DNA of 64,000 nt from Paenibacillus abyssi (GCF_014640295.1 NZ_BMGR01000014.1:62001-126000); one strand, 5' to 3'. Positions 25,149 through 33,769 are shown, counted from the stretch's first letter. The notes: generated by a model not told the origin, from the letters alone. Made by a program: numbers and translations.

Positions 25149-25611
25149 ACACTCCTTTCATCATCTCGTCCAGCTTCTTCTTGAAGCGGACAATACATTT
25201 CATCACGGAGGAGCTATATCCCCAGACTCCATTGATTGTTACCTGCAGCTGGTCGTCGCCAACTTCTGCTTCGCCCCATAGCTCTCCAAGTGGATCTTCA
25301 AAGGACGAAACAATATCAGCTAAGACAGCCTTCTGTTCTTCCCGTAAGGTCATAAGCTCGGAAACCGGAATCGTGATACACCGGGTTTCCTCCATGTCAT
25401 CATCCTCAAACTCAACCGATGCACTAAATAAAAGCTCAAGCGCAGGCTGGAAGAGTGATTCGACGGCCTCATATTGACTTTCGGGCGTAAAAAAACACGA
25501 TCCTGGCAACGGTTTGCCATAATCGTGCATCATTTTCGCGATAAGGATATTATCCAATCGATCGCGCATTCTCTCCAGTTCTTCCATTCCGTAATAACAG
25601 GATTTCCCCAT
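25120..25611 (-). CDS. Hypothetical protein, 163 aa
   Basis: Start ATG after GGAGGT. Helical N-terminal region, an acidic middle (ASVEFEDDDMEETR) and a beta-rich end with QVTINGVWGYSSS. Its 3' end overlaps the E2-like start by 29 bases, so it belongs to the same cassette. Family not recognised; PRTRC proteins E and F are similarly variable. Confidence 0.55.
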   Translation of the reverse strand: MGKSCYYGMEELERMRDRLDNILIAKMMHDYGKPLPGSCFFTPESQYEAVESLFQPALELLFSASVEFEDDDMEETRCITIPVSELMTLREEQKAVLADIVSSFEDPLGELWGEAEVGDDQLQVTINGVWGYSSSVMKCIVRFKKKLDEMMKGVCAENGAHAG

Positions 25612-25623
25612 TGGCTACCTCCG

Positions 25624-25908
25624 CTACAGACTCAGGCGAACCGGCAGATTATACTTCCGAGAAAGACTTTCGGCGTGTTGAAGCGCCTTATACATGTCTT
25701 TGCCTGGAAATGTCATCTTTGCCGTGCCTTTATCGTCCGTTGGTGGTAGTTCGGAGTTGGAATAACTTCCTCGCCCATTTTCCGGCGCCCACTCTAAACC
25801 GACATGATACAAAATCCGGTCTATCGTATTGCGCGTTTTGTAAATTTCATGCCTGCTGAAATATACCCTTTGTTCGAAAAGGGTATCGCTGACGACAACG
25901 CTCTTCAT
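25624..25908 (-). CDS. Hypothetical protein, 94 aa
   Basis: Start chosen at ATG 25908 after GAGGAGA. Begins MKSVVVSDTLFEQRVYF; soluble and basic, with an alpha/beta look. Lies between leader L4's first gene and the ubiquitin-like cassette. Family not recognised. Confidence 0.55.
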   Translation of the reverse strand: MKSVVVSDTLFEQRVYFSRHEIYKTRNTIDRILYHVGLEWAPENGRGSYSNSELPPTDDKGTAKMTFPGKDMYKALQHAESLSRKYNLPVRLSL

Positions 25909-25924
25909 CGAGCATTCTCCTCTC

Positions 25925-26242
25925 TCAAAAAAAAGATTTTTTGGGCGGCTTGAGCTCATCAAACGTATTGCGCAGATGGGCCAACCGGTTCCACTCCGTA
26001 AGGAGATTGTCCCGGTTTGCTTCCGCCTCCTCCGAAGATTCGGCGCAATCCATCATACACAAGTGATCGACGGCTAATTCGGCCTGGCTTAACGTGAAGG
26101 AGTCAAAATCGATCTCCTCCAGTTTTTCGCAGCACTCCATGTAGTGAAGCACTCGCAAGGCGCCTTCCTCTTGTTCTGCATCTGCGGGGGAAAGACTACG
26201 TTCGCTGAGTTGCTCATCAAATCGTTCCAACATCATCCCCAA
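25925..26242 (-). CDS. Helical acidic protein, 105 aa
   Basis: TTG start at 26242, eight bases after AGGAGG; ATGs two codons later are possible. Acidic and strongly helical (EEIDFDSFTLSQAELAVDHL, with several cysteines). First gene after leader L4, hence the entry to the ubiquitin-like cassette operon. Family not recognised. Confidence 0.5.
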   Translation of the reverse strand: MGMMLERFDEQLSERSLSPADAEQEEGALRVLHYMECCEKLEEIDFDSFTLSQAELAVDHLCMMDCAESSEEAEANRDNLLTEWNRLAHLRNTFDELKPPKKSFF

Positions 26243-26285
26243 AACAGAAACCTCCTTTTGTCGTTGAAATATGAGCGGATGCAGA

Positions 26286-26443
26286 AAAACCACTCATTCA
26301 GCGACTAATAGAACGTCAAAAGACGATTCCCCATCCAAAATGGACAGATTTAGTCACTCAATGAGTGGTTCATAATGCACAAGATCCTCTAAGCCGCTTG
26401 GCGAGGACAGATAAAATAAAAATTATAAGATGAAGCTAGTATA
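26286..26443 (-). promoter_or_regulatory. Family-1 leader L4 before the ubiquitin-like cassette
   Basis: TGC-TATACT (26438-26443). Hairpin 26385-26407: outer stem TCCTC/GAGGA around GCC-AAGC-GGC-TTA. Terminator AACCACTCATT / AATGAGTGGTT with five T residues, 26286-26370; its large loop holds a small inner CCAT/ATGG helix. Confidence 0.85.
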
Positions 26444-26468
26444 GCACACCCTTAGTCCAGCTGAAAAG

Positions 26469-26493
26469 AAAAAAGCCTCCTGGAACGGAGGCT
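26469..26493 (-). terminator. Terminator after the methyltransferase operon
   Basis: AAGCCTCCGTTCC AGGAGGCTT hairpin followed by six T residues, just past the zinc-ribbon gene stop. Confidence 0.75.
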
Positions 26494-26506
26494 TGTCATA
26501 CAGTAG

Positions 26507-26740
26507 TTAAACACTCGTAGGTATCGCTGTGATCTCTTTGATCAGGTCCCACGTCTTCCCTGCAAACACACCGGGAAAGTTATACTCTTCTTTTACAACA
26601 TAGTCATGCTCAACCTGTTTAGCCCATACGTACAAAGGATGGTCCATTTCTTCCACTTCACACGGATGACAGATAATCTCTGTGTTGAAGTAAGACATTC
26701 TATGGCTGCTTGCTTCCCTATTACAACGATCGCATTTCAT
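26507..26740 (-). CDS. Small zinc-ribbon protein, 77 aa
   Basis: Start after AGGGGGAG. Two CxxC pairs (CDRCNREA at residues 3-10 and CHPCEVEE near 25) form a zinc ribbon. The remainder (YNFPGVFAGKTWDLI) matches a widespread family of small uncharacterised phage and bacterial proteins. It probably binds zinc; its partner is unknown. Last gene of the operon with the cytosine methyltransferase. Confidence 0.65.
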   Translation of the reverse strand: MKCDRCNREASSHRMSYFNTEIICHPCEVEEMDHPLYVWAKQVEHDYVVKEEYNFPGVFAGKTWDLIKEITAIPTSV

Positions 26741-26751
26741 ATCGTCTCCCC

Positions 26752-28163
26752 CTAACCGATCAGCAGACTGAGCTGGCCGTCTTCCTGTAGGCTGAGTGGC
26801 ACTTCAGGCTTCGCTGCAGCAGAGCGCGGCCGCATCAACAGTAGTTCGGCGATAGCATTTGCAAAAACTTTAAAAATGCGTCCGTCTACCGCCTGGCCCA
26901 GCATTTCATACTGGCGGAGTAAGGGTGTAAAATCGGGGAACGAGAACCATTCGGGTACCGAGAAAATTTTCCGAAGCTCCGATATGGTGAGGAATCGAAA
27001 GGATTCCCCGTCATCCGATAAAACGTAAGAGTTAGAGCAGCTTTGGGATCGGTAACGCTTTGGGATAGTCTGAAGCTCTGTCGCATCTTTGGTTACAAAG
27101 GTCTTGGAAATGCTCCTATCTGCCCAAGAGTTCCCCTTCTCTGCCTTGGATCGAAAACTCTCCATCCAGCGGGCTACCGGCTTCCACTCGAAATCCTTGC
27201 TCGCTGCGTGATCCAAGACTTCACGAAGCTTCTTCCGTAGGAAGCGGGGCTTCTTCGGTACCTGGAACGCGAACATATCCTCCTCCGTTTTAAAGGCTAA
27301 GGAGTACGCTCGGGGCCGATGAGCAATGGATCCCCAATCAAAGCTATCGATCTCGATCGGATTCATCCAGTACGGATACACATCTCTCAGCGCGATTTGC
27401 AGCTTTTTGTACGCCGCGCTTTTGTAGTAGCCTGGAACATTTTCAAAGAAACAAACGCGGCTATCAGCTGCGCGGAGTATTCGGGCTGCTCCAATCACCA
27501 GATTATTAAATACGCCCTCTCCTCCATCACCGATTTTGCTGAAATCATTGCAGGGCAGCGTCACGAGCGAAACGTCGGATTTTACAACGTTCTGGACATC
27601 GCGCAAATCGCCGACAAATAAATACGAGTTCGGATAATTATGCTTCAGAACTTCCGCCGAATCATCCTCGAACTCGATCTCTTGGACACTTACAAAATGC
27701 TCAGTGTCCAAAAATGAAGCTGTGCCCAAGCCACCCCCCGCGGCCAACGAGAGCAGGGATAAGCGCTGATCCTTTTGGGTGCTCACCGTTGTTGCGGCAT
27801 GGATGTCAAATCGAAGCGGGCGAACCACGATGTTAGAGCGATTGCCTTCTCGAAAAACGGTAATCTCTACTTTGTCATCAATACTGATGATGGAGGCAAA
27901 TTTCATTCCCGAGGCGTCTACCAGCGGCCGATAGGTCCCGGTCTTTTTATTCAGTCTGCCTGACACATGAACGGTCGCGACGGCATCTTCCGCCGGCTGG
28001 TTCGATATATGGATCTCCTGTTCAGCTTCAAGCGCCCGGACAAACAATTCCTGCCCTTCTCTAGCCCGGCGGCTTCACAAATCAAATTTTGCAGGAAAAT
28101 CCGGGGCGATTTCTCCTTCTGGCTAATCCGGTATACCTTTGTTAACGTCATTTTCTTCATCAT
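26752..28163 (-). pseudogene. C5-cytosine DNA methyltransferase with a frameshift near its start
   Basis: Most motifs are present: LSLAAGGGLGTASF (motif I), TLPCNDFSKIG (motif IV with catalytic Cys), FENVPGYY (VI), HRPRAYSLAF (VIII), FLTISELRKIFSVPEWFSF (IX) and QYEMLGQAVDGRIFKVFAN (X). The large frame starts only at 28047, with no ribosome site. A strong GGAGG at 28163 opens another frame (MKKMTLTKVYRISQ...EAAGLEKG) that would join it if one base were added near 28052. The combined 1412 bases are one short of a multiple of three. It ends with GQLSLLIG, a clamp-binding-like peptide. Either a broken gene or a read error. Confidence 0.7.
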
Positions 28164-28200
28164 TACTTCCTCCTGTCCATGTTTGCCGGCGTTAGGCCGG

Positions 28201-29115
28201 TTAAACCAAAAGTTCGCAAGAAACTTCATCTTCTTTGGGGCGATATCCCAATATTCTCTTTGCTGCAGCCCAGAAAGTCGCGGCCTTCGTTTTCTCATCA
28301 GCCTGAATCCCGGCGATGCGCATAGCCTCAAATCTCGGTTCCAGATCCTTCAGATAGGTATCTTTCAGGATACTGTAGCCAATAATAGCTTCTGCGGCCT
28401 TTGCCTTCTCCCATACATCACGGCGCCTGCAATAGACCACATACCAGTGTTGCCGACCAGCTCTCAAACAACCGGTGCAATTGGCATGCTTCCAGATGTC
28501 ATAAGTCTCCGGAGGATTTACGCCGAATTCTCGTGTTGAGCTAATGGTGTTACTCCATTCCGCCAGAGGATATGCACTTTGATAGCCTTTAGCCTGGAGA
28601 ATTCTACGACGCCGCTCGATCCGCTCGGTCTCTCCCGCTTCAAAACCGTAATAGATAATAATTTCATCATTACGGCCAGTTTCCGGATCCAGCGGGTAAG
28701 TCGTCTCGAGCCATTTATGAAAAGGCGCTGTCTTCAAGCGGTTCGTACATAAAGGATGCACGCCGGCCTTAAATGCTTTCGCCTCCACGGACACGTCGAA
28801 CTGATCCTTTTCGTCCCAGCCTGGCATATTGGCGTATGTGATAGGAACACCGATCGACTCAGCCAGCTCGGTCTTGTATCTCTTGATATCCCAATGTTCA
28901 ACCCACGGGTTGATATCATGGTTAATCAGTATCATGTTCTCGGGACCGTAATGCCGAGCTACCTCATAAGCCACGATGCCGGATGTTTCTCCGCCGCTGT
29001 AGCAAACCACATGCTTTACAGAAGGGTTTACCACGGGAGCTTCAAGCACTTTTTCCGTGTCGCTCGTTTCGGTATTTATGATTTCGCCCAGCAGATCAAA
29101 CTGCAACTGCGTCAT
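28201..29115 (-). CDS. PAPS-reductase-like protein, smaller type
   Basis: 305 aa; ATG 29115 after GGAGGAGAG is preferred over a start 57 codons upstream that runs through a terminator. PP-loop variant CYSGGETSGIVAYEV, then INHDINPWVEHWDI, CTNRLKTAPF, YGFEAGETERIERR and NCTGCLRAGRQHWY. This places it in the PAPS reductase/ATP sulfurylase-like superfamily seen on phages and plasmids near DNA modification genes. The N-terminus MTQLQFDLLGE fits a loose clamp-binding pattern. Distinct from the two DndC-like proteins; substrate unknown. Confidence 0.7.
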   Translation of the reverse strand: MTQLQFDLLGEIINTETSDTEKVLEAPVVNPSVKHVVCYSGGETSGIVAYEVARHYGPENMILINHDINPWVEHWDIKRYKTELAESIGVPITYANMPGWDEKDQFDVSVEAKAFKAGVHPLCTNRLKTAPFHKWLETTYPLDPETGRNDEIIIYYGFEAGETERIERRRRILQAKGYQSAYPLAEWSNTISSTREFGVNPPETYDIWKHANCTGCLRAGRQHWYVVYCRRRDVWEKAKAAEAIIGYSILKDTYLKDLEPRFEAMRIAGIQADEKTKAATFWAAAKRILGYRPKEDEVSCELLV

Positions 29116-29133
29116 AAGCTTCTCTCCTCCAAC

Positions 29134-29166
29134 AAAAAAGGCAGACGAAAATAAATCTCGTCTGCC
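29134..29166 (-). terminator. Internal terminator before PAPS-reductase-like gene
   Basis: GGGCAGACGAG / CGTCTGCC stem with six T residues, between two genes of one direction. Confidence 0.75.
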
Positions 29167-29194
29167 CTCATGTGAATATTGTTTTGAAATAATA

Positions 29195-29710
29195 CTAGGA
29201 CTGCCCGAGCACAACTCGATGTCCACGAAATCCGGTGACAAATCGCGTGTTGCACATTTCGGACAATTCTCGTACTTCCTCCTCACTCAACTCTTCCATC
29301 TCCTTTGTCAGCAGTAAGCCGTCGGGAGTAGGGTAAGAGCGATCAAAGCCTTTTTCGGAATACTCATCGATTGCGCCCTGCTCTACCTTTCCCGGCAGAA
29401 TAAGTGCTTGTACCACTATCGGCTGCTCAAGAAGATATTCATCAATGGTACGGTCGATTTGGTCTCTCTGCGTATTGTTCAGCTCGTCGTTATTGGCAAG
29501 CCGCTGCGCGATAACCTCTGATTCTTCCTGAGTTAAGGTCATGTTGCGCTGCTCGCAAAACCAGCTAATCTCGGCCTTCAAAGCTGAAATATAGCAACCG
29601 AATCCGCCATTACGCTTCTCTACAATCTCAATACCAGCTTGTTGAAGGATAAGGGCAACCGTTTCCGGATCACCCTTCACAACAAAAGCTGAAAGATTCG
29701 CTTCATTCAC
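29195..29710 (-). CDS. Hypothetical protein, 171 aa
   Basis: Mostly helical and acidic, with an N-terminal alpha/beta part (ETVALILQQAGIEIVEKRNGG, then SALKAEISWFCEQRNM) and a C-terminal end FVTGFRGHRVVLGQS. No membrane segment. It follows the small genes behind leader L5. Family not recognised. Confidence 0.55.
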   Translation of the reverse strand: MNEANLSAFVVKGDPETVALILQQAGIEIVEKRNGGFGCYISALKAEISWFCEQRNMTLTQEESEVIAQRLANNDELNNTQRDQIDRTIDEYLLEQPIVVQALILPGKVEQGAIDEYSEKGFDRSYPTPDGLLLTKEMEELSEEEVRELSEMCNTRFVTGFRGHRVVLGQS

Positions 29711-29745
29711 TTTTCAGCACTCTCCTCAAAAATGGACTAGCCCGC

Positions 29746-29844
29746 TTATTTTTTCAGGTTAAGAGAACCGATAACGGTATACTCTTTCATCCTTTTAAGC
29801 GCCTCATATTTCCGTTGTGCCGCCATCATCGCTACTTTACTCAT
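29746..29844 (-). CDS. Small helical protein, 32 aa
   Basis: ATG 29844 has a weak GGGG ribosome site; the longer version runs through a large hairpin. The peptide is amphipathic and basic (MAAQRKYEALKRMKEY). Low confidence that it is translated. Confidence 0.35.
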   Translation of the reverse strand: MSKVAMMAAQRKYEALKRMKEYTVIGSLNLKK

Positions 29845-29861
29845 TGTTTTCGCCCCGAAAA

Positions 29862-29915
29862 AATGAAGGAGGAAAAATCCCCCTTCACCCATAAAAGGGG
29901 GCTTCCCTCCTTCAC
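29862..29915 (-). repeat. Long inverted repeat upstream of small gene
   Basis: GTGAAGGAGGG and AAGCCCCCTT pair with matching arms around a short loop to give about 18 base pairs, followed on the minus strand by a T-rich stretch. It may act as another internal terminator and hides a GGAGG. Confidence 0.5.
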
Positions 29916-30004
29916 CATCGTTAGATTTTTTTGTTTGTCCGATCAGACCAAACTTCACTCCAAAAAGGAACCATTATGAACTCATGCAGAACAATTGCGG
30001 CTTT

Positions 30005-30148
30005 TTACTTTGCCCAAAGTTCTGAATTTTCGTCCCAACGGTATCCAAGTGCTTCTGCTTTAGCCATAAGGTCTAAAGAGTCGCTGATTTCAAAGCCCTT
30101 AAATTCGAGATGATCCAACATTGCCTCTTCGGTCATCGACGACAACAA
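30005..30148 (-). CDS. Small acidic protein, 47 aa, first gene after leader L5
   Basis: TTG start at 30148, six bases after GGGAGG. Contains MLDHLEFKGFEISDSLDLM and ends YRWDENSELWAK. Soluble and acidic. Its location right after the attenuator makes it a plausible real gene although short. Family not recognised. Confidence 0.5.
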   Translation of the reverse strand: MLSSMTEEAMLDHLEFKGFEISDSLDLMAKAEALGYRWDENSELWAK

Positions 30149-30189
30149 GAGCTCCCTCCCTTCAATCAGTGTGTGGGCGTAAAAAAAAA

Positions 30190-30350
30190 GACGGCCCTCA
30201 CACGATCGTTTTGATAAGCAGGCATAATACTCCCTACAAATCTAAAAACGGTCGTCTGAGTGACGTCCTTTTCTGCACAGAAATGCTTCGGAATTCCCTA
30301 GGCCGCGTGGCGGGAACAATTAAAAGAAACAGATTGATAGCCATATTATA
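30190..30350 (-). promoter_or_regulatory. Family-1 leader L5
   Basis: TGT-TATAAT (30345-30350). Hairpin 30294-30316: outer stem TTCCC/GGGAA around GCC-ACGC-GGC-CTA. The terminator is a long imperfect stem of about 23 bases (arms 30190-30212 and 30245-30267) followed by nine T residues. Confidence 0.85.
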
Positions 30351-30376
30351 ACACATGGAGTAGAGAGAGAAAACAA

Positions 30377-30409
30377 GAAAAACCGCCCCCAATTAAGCGT
30401 GGAGGCGGC
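30377..30409 (-). terminator. Terminator after the 30503 gene
   Basis: GCCGCCTCCAC paired with GGGGGCGGT and five T residues, just upstream of the L5 promoter. Confidence 0.7.
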
Positions 30410-30502
30410 ACAGAGGAGCCGTATTATTTCAGCTCATCTCTGTAAGTGGCCGGATAAATGGATGTCCGGGATCAAGTATATCGGTCTCTTCATCAATCAA
30501 AG

Positions 30503-31135
30503 TCACTTCGCCACTCCCTCATTTTGGTAAGCGTCAATATGCTCCAGCTTATCGCTGCCGCATTTCTCACAGTTGTTTCCGCCGATCTGTTCGTGCTCGC
30601 AATTGCAACAAATATATGTGGCTTCTTCAGGATCCTCGTTACTTTCCTCAAGCAAGGCAAGGCCGTCCGTGCCATCTATGATCTCAGAGATGATATCCCA
30701 TCCCTCAGATATACTTTGTTCTCTCAATGTGCGGCTGAACCGGTTATCCAGCAACCGTTTAATATTCTCAGGCGTATCTTTAAACCCGGCCTGTACCAAC
30801 GCTACTTTCACATCTGAAATTCGCCAATTTATCTGCTCGACAATATTATCTTCAGGCAGATCTGGAGCGGGATTTCCCGAGGAAGTGCATCCTTTTCTGC
30901 TTATACCGTGAGCCTGGTTGTCCAGCCGATCAAACAGCGTGGCAACGATCAGTCCTGCAGCATCCAGAACGGAGAGCCCTGACTGCTTTGCAAGCTCAAT
31001 CGCCCCGTCCTCCACTTGATCCAGCAGCGGTCCACCAAAAGAACCCCAGATGCTATCTTGCTTTGCCGGATTCACATTCTCCCAAGCCCTTGCGGCCCCC
31101 GTTATTGTTTTAGCGTATTTCCATTCATTCGCCAT
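30503..31135 (-). CDS. Hypothetical protein with C-terminal zinc ribbon
   Basis: 210 aa, start ATG 31135 after GGAGG. The N-terminal part is helical (VEDGAIELAKQSGLSVLDAAGLIV, DNIVEQINWRISDVKVALVQAG). A C-terminal zinc ribbon reads CCNCEHEQIGGNNCEKCGS (about residues 178-196). It could bind nucleic acid or a protein partner. Last gene of the L6 operon, followed by a terminator. Confidence 0.6.
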   Translation of the reverse strand: MANEWKYAKTITGAARAWENVNPAKQDSIWGSFGGPLLDQVEDGAIELAKQSGLSVLDAAGLIVATLFDRLDNQAHGISRKGCTSSGNPAPDLPEDNIVEQINWRISDVKVALVQAGFKDTPENIKRLLDNRFSRTLREQSISEGWDIISEIIDGTDGLALLEESNEDPEEATYICCNCEHEQIGGNNCEKCGSDKLEHIDAYQNEGVAK

Positions 31136-31161
31136 GATAATTTCCTCCATCATTTGGATTT

Positions 31162-31575
31162 TTAAAATAACTCGCTCAGTCCTTGATTAAAAAAGGTATC
31201 ACTTATACCTTGAAGCATGTGGTGAACATAAGTTTCTACCATTTCTGGGTGGCCGAGCATCTTCTCAAGAAAGTGATCATCATCCGTCGCAAATGCAATA
31301 ATCGTATTGATAAACATATGGATCGTGGTGAAATCTTTGACGATTGTGCCGACCATGCCTTCATCATCGATCAAGCCGCGGTAGATGATCCGAAGATCGC
31401 CATCGGTAAGGAAATACTCCTTGGCATCCAGAAAAATGCGAATCGGCACATAGATCAGAGAGCTGTATTCCAGAGGAAATGACATGATCTCGCCAACCGG
31501 CTGATCAAGTACGTTCCCCAGCTCCCAATCTTCTGTACCCATTGCCAAGCATGCTTTGAAGTGCTGGACGTTCAT
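31162..31575 (-). CDS. Hypothetical protein, 137 aa
   Basis: Start ATG after AGGAGTGAG. Soluble, with an alpha/beta N-terminal half (VGEIMSFPLEYSSLIYVPIRIF) and a helical end. Family not recognised. Preceded by an internal terminator. Confidence 0.55.
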   Translation of the reverse strand: MNVQHFKACLAMGTEDWELGNVLDQPVGEIMSFPLEYSSLIYVPIRIFLDAKEYFLTDGDLRIIYRGLIDDEGMVGTIVKDFTTIHMFINTIIAFATDDDHFLEKMLGHPEMVETYVHHMLQGISDTFFNQGLSELF

Positions 31576-31644
31576 AAGACACTCTCACTCCTGACGTTTT
31601 TCGTCGTGTTTTTCTTCTCGTTACTAGAAGCTTACCTGGAGAAT

Positions 31645-31680
31645 CAAAAAAGAGGCTTGTCCCGTAAGGTAACAAGCCTC
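31645..31680 (-). terminator. Internal terminator in the L6 operon
   Basis: GAGGCTTGT / ACAAGCCTC stem with a T run, between the small zinc-binding gene and the 137-aa gene. Confidence 0.75.
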
Positions 31681-31707
31681 TCAGCCGCACGAAGCGTATT
31701 TTGCAGA

Positions 31708-31881
31708 TCAGTCCTCAGAGTAGTGAACATGACCGCAATCGGTTGTCGTGCATACGAAAGCCGTTACATTGCCTTCATGCTCAAACTTTCTGCCGTCAAA
31801 TTCCCCTCTCTCGATAAAACCGCTGCCATTCTCTTCTGCTGATTTTTTGCCGCATTTCGGACAAAACCTCGGTTCAGACAT
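31708..31881 (-). CDS. Small zinc-binding protein, 57 aa
   Basis: Start ATG 31881 after GAGGAGG. Cysteines CPKC near the N-terminus and CTTTDCGH near the C-terminus form a likely zinc ribbon around a hydrophilic centre. First gene after leader L6. Confidence 0.6.
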   Translation of the reverse strand: MSEPRFCPKCGKKSAEENGSGFIERGEFDGRKFEHEGNVTAFVCTTTDCGHVHYSED

Positions 31882-31911
31882 TCATTTACCTCCTCGAAGA
31901 AATTGTGAGCG

Positions 31912-32067
31912 AAAAAAAATCACTCTCAAAACGTCGAAGGCATCCGGAAGGATGTTTTTCTGCTTTTAGGCAGACTTCGGCACTTTGAGAGTGACTTTAA
32001 TAACACGTAACCTTCTGAGCCGCATGGCGAAGGCATAAAAAAGAAAAAGACTGATGTGGTAATCTTA
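31912..32067 (-). promoter_or_regulatory. Family-1 leader L6, promoter inside the upstream terminator
   Basis: TGG-TAAGAT (32062-32067) sits in the loop of the neighbouring terminator, 29 bases before hairpin 32011-32033 (outer stem CCTTC/GAAGG around GCC-ATGC-GGC-TCA). Terminator TCACTCTCAAA / TTTTGAGAGTGA with eight T residues (31912-31994); its loop holds nested stems CGAAG/CTTCG and CATCC/GGATG. Confidence 0.8.
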
Positions 32068-32080
32068 CCACTAATCAGTC
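32044..32080 (-). terminator. Terminator after the 32095 gene
   Basis: GACTGATtagTGGTAA / TTACCACATCAGTC stem with five T residues. The L6 promoter -10 lies in its centre. Confidence 0.7.
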
Positions 32081-32094
32081 CTTATTGAAAAGCG

Positions 32095-32313
32095 TTACTT
32101 TACCTCAAAAACTGTCGGTTTAGGCAAATTCTCTAAATTTGGACCCAAATATAAATCTTGAGCATATTTGGATAACGCGTTGAAAATCATGAGTTTAACT
32201 TCTTCCTCGGTTGTTTCAGTATCGAAAACAAAATCTATTGTAACGGATTGAGAGGATTTCTCTACTGTGTTGAGTAAGTTTCTCCAAGTCAATTGCGTTT
32301 CGAATTTCTCCAT
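32095..32313 (-). CDS. Hypothetical protein, 72 aa
   Basis: Start follows AGGGTGATAG. Small, acidic and soluble, with a strand (SVTIDFVFDT) and a helix (EEEVKLMIFNALSKYAQDL). Family not recognised. A possible -10 TATAAT lies about 50 bases upstream. Confidence 0.5.
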   Translation of the reverse strand: MEKFETQLTWRNLLNTVEKSSQSVTIDFVFDTETTEEEVKLMIFNALSKYAQDLYLGPNLENLPKPTVFEVK

Positions 32314-32428
32314 TTCACTATCACCCTATTTTCAGATCTATGTATTAGATATAATTACCATTATACGCATATAATCATAACATGATATTACAGAAATATC
32401 CATTTAAATTAACGACAATGAAAAGTTC

Positions 32429-32486
32429 TTGACATTTTAAATCGAATTATTTATATCGACCCATTGTAATATCGCGTTACGTTATT
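32429..32486 (+). promoter_or_regulatory. Plus-strand promoter with TubR-like operator
   Basis: TTGACA (32429-32434), 17 bases, TATATC (32452-32457). GCGTTACGT (32474-32482), one mismatch from the tubC palindrome, covers the expected transcript start region. The 350-base gap around it holds no gene. Confidence 0.6.
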
Positions 32487-32664
32487 CTTCATAATTCGTC
32501 ACAGTTCGACATCTTTTAAGAAGTATTATATAGCATTACCCATCTGATTCCTAGCGTAAACACTAATATTTTTCATGGTAAATAATGAGTCTGTTGATAT
32601 TTGTTCAATATATGCCCACGTTGTATGCTTAATATATAAACTCTTAACGGTGGTGAAATGTTGC

Positions 32665-33753
32665 ATGAAGGATACATTCAAACAATTAGCCGGGCTCTTT
32701 TCGAAATCTATGACAATAGCCTTGATTGCATACCCTTTGCTTGCCGCAATTGACCATTTCACTGAAGATTCCTTCGGGCCATTTGTTCAATATAAAAAAC
32801 TGATTAGTACGATATGGACATTCAGCAGCCATCATTGGGAATGGATTGCTGTTGCCGTGATTACAATGATACTCAGCCGAGGTTCATTATCGCTATATGC
32901 GCCGCTGGCGCAGGAAATCCGGCATAACCTTCTTGAAAGAGAAATGACCCGGTGGCTAAACACACCCTATATTTCTCCTCTTCATCATCTTTATATGATT
33001 CATCCCCCGCGCTGGATTAAATGGAGCGATAAGAATCCATTCCGGGATACCTTCTACCAATTTATCGTCCAGGCGTTCAGGGACGTTGTGTACCGCAGAT
33101 ATGATTACACGGAATTTGCTCCGGCCGGCAAACGGCCTACAATGGGGGAGGTCGTCCCCAAGAAGGCATGGGTAAACATAGCCATATATACGCTCCTGGG
33201 TGCTGTTTTACTTAGCGTATCGTTCATGGGAAACGGACTGAATTTCTTCGCCGGCTATTATAAGTTTATGATTCCTGTGGTAATTGCCCTTTTTGTTCGG
33301 GCGGCTGTTATCGGACTCGCCATCCATGACCATGCGAATTGGAGTAAGATTGATCAGCAGCTTATGGACACATTTGGGCAGAAGGAGCTTAAAACTCGAT
33401 GGATGGAATTATTCCCTAACCAGCCCCGCGGTAAAGCGATTTTGGAGACATGGAAGAATGAATGCACCATGCGACAAGACCGGGATTACCAATTCAGATT
33501 AACCCGTCGTGCAGACGTAAGCTCGCCGAATCATTATAGGCAGACACCATTGAATCATGCCTATGATAATCCCGCATTACCCCTATGTCCTTTCCCTGCT
33601 GAGCAGCTGCCGGAATGGGCTGAAAATTATCAAGATATGTACGTGGACCGTATAGGGGAACATCAGCAAAAACAGCAAAATGAAATTAAAGAGCTCGCTA
33701 AGGCTTCGGGAGGAAAAGTTGTGGCCTTCGGTCAACGGAAGCGCAAAGGCTGA
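32665..33753 (+). CDS. Polytopic membrane protein, 362 aa
   Basis: Start chosen at ATG 32665; an upstream in-frame ATG at 32575 lacks a ribosome site. Hydrophobic segments occur near residues 13-32, 58-78, 170-192 and 200-222, with a large cytoplasmic loop between the second and third (RHNLLEREMTRWLN, WIKWSDKNPFRDTFYQF) and a basic tail. Plausible as a conjugation-channel or coupling component, but I do not recognise the family. It is a single plus-strand gene with promoter and terminator, and a TubR-like site near its promoter. Confidence 0.65.
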   Translation: MKDTFKQLAGLFSKSMTIALIAYPLLAAIDHFTEDSFGPFVQYKKLISTIWTFSSHHWEWIAVAVITMILSRGSLSLYAPLAQEIRHNLLEREMTRWLNTPYISPLHHLYMIHPPRWIKWSDKNPFRDTFYQFIVQAFRDVVYRRYDYTEFAPAGKRPTMGEVVPKKAWVNIAIYTLLGAVLLSVSFMGNGLNFFAGYYKFMIPVVIALFVRAAVIGLAIHDHANWSKIDQQLMDTFGQKELKTRWMELFPNQPRGKAILETWKNECTMRQDRDYQFRLTRRADVSSPNHYRQTPLNHAYDNPALPLCPFPAEQLPEWAENYQDMYVDRIGEHQQKQQNEIKELAKASGGKVVAFGQRKRKG

Positions 33754-33769
33754 TCAGGCAGCCAACAAA

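Noticed and set aside
28048-28331. Separate 126-codon gene upstream of the cytosine methyltransferase
   Set aside because: Only the part from 28163 has a ribosome site, and it reads as the shifted start of the methyltransferase rather than its own protein.
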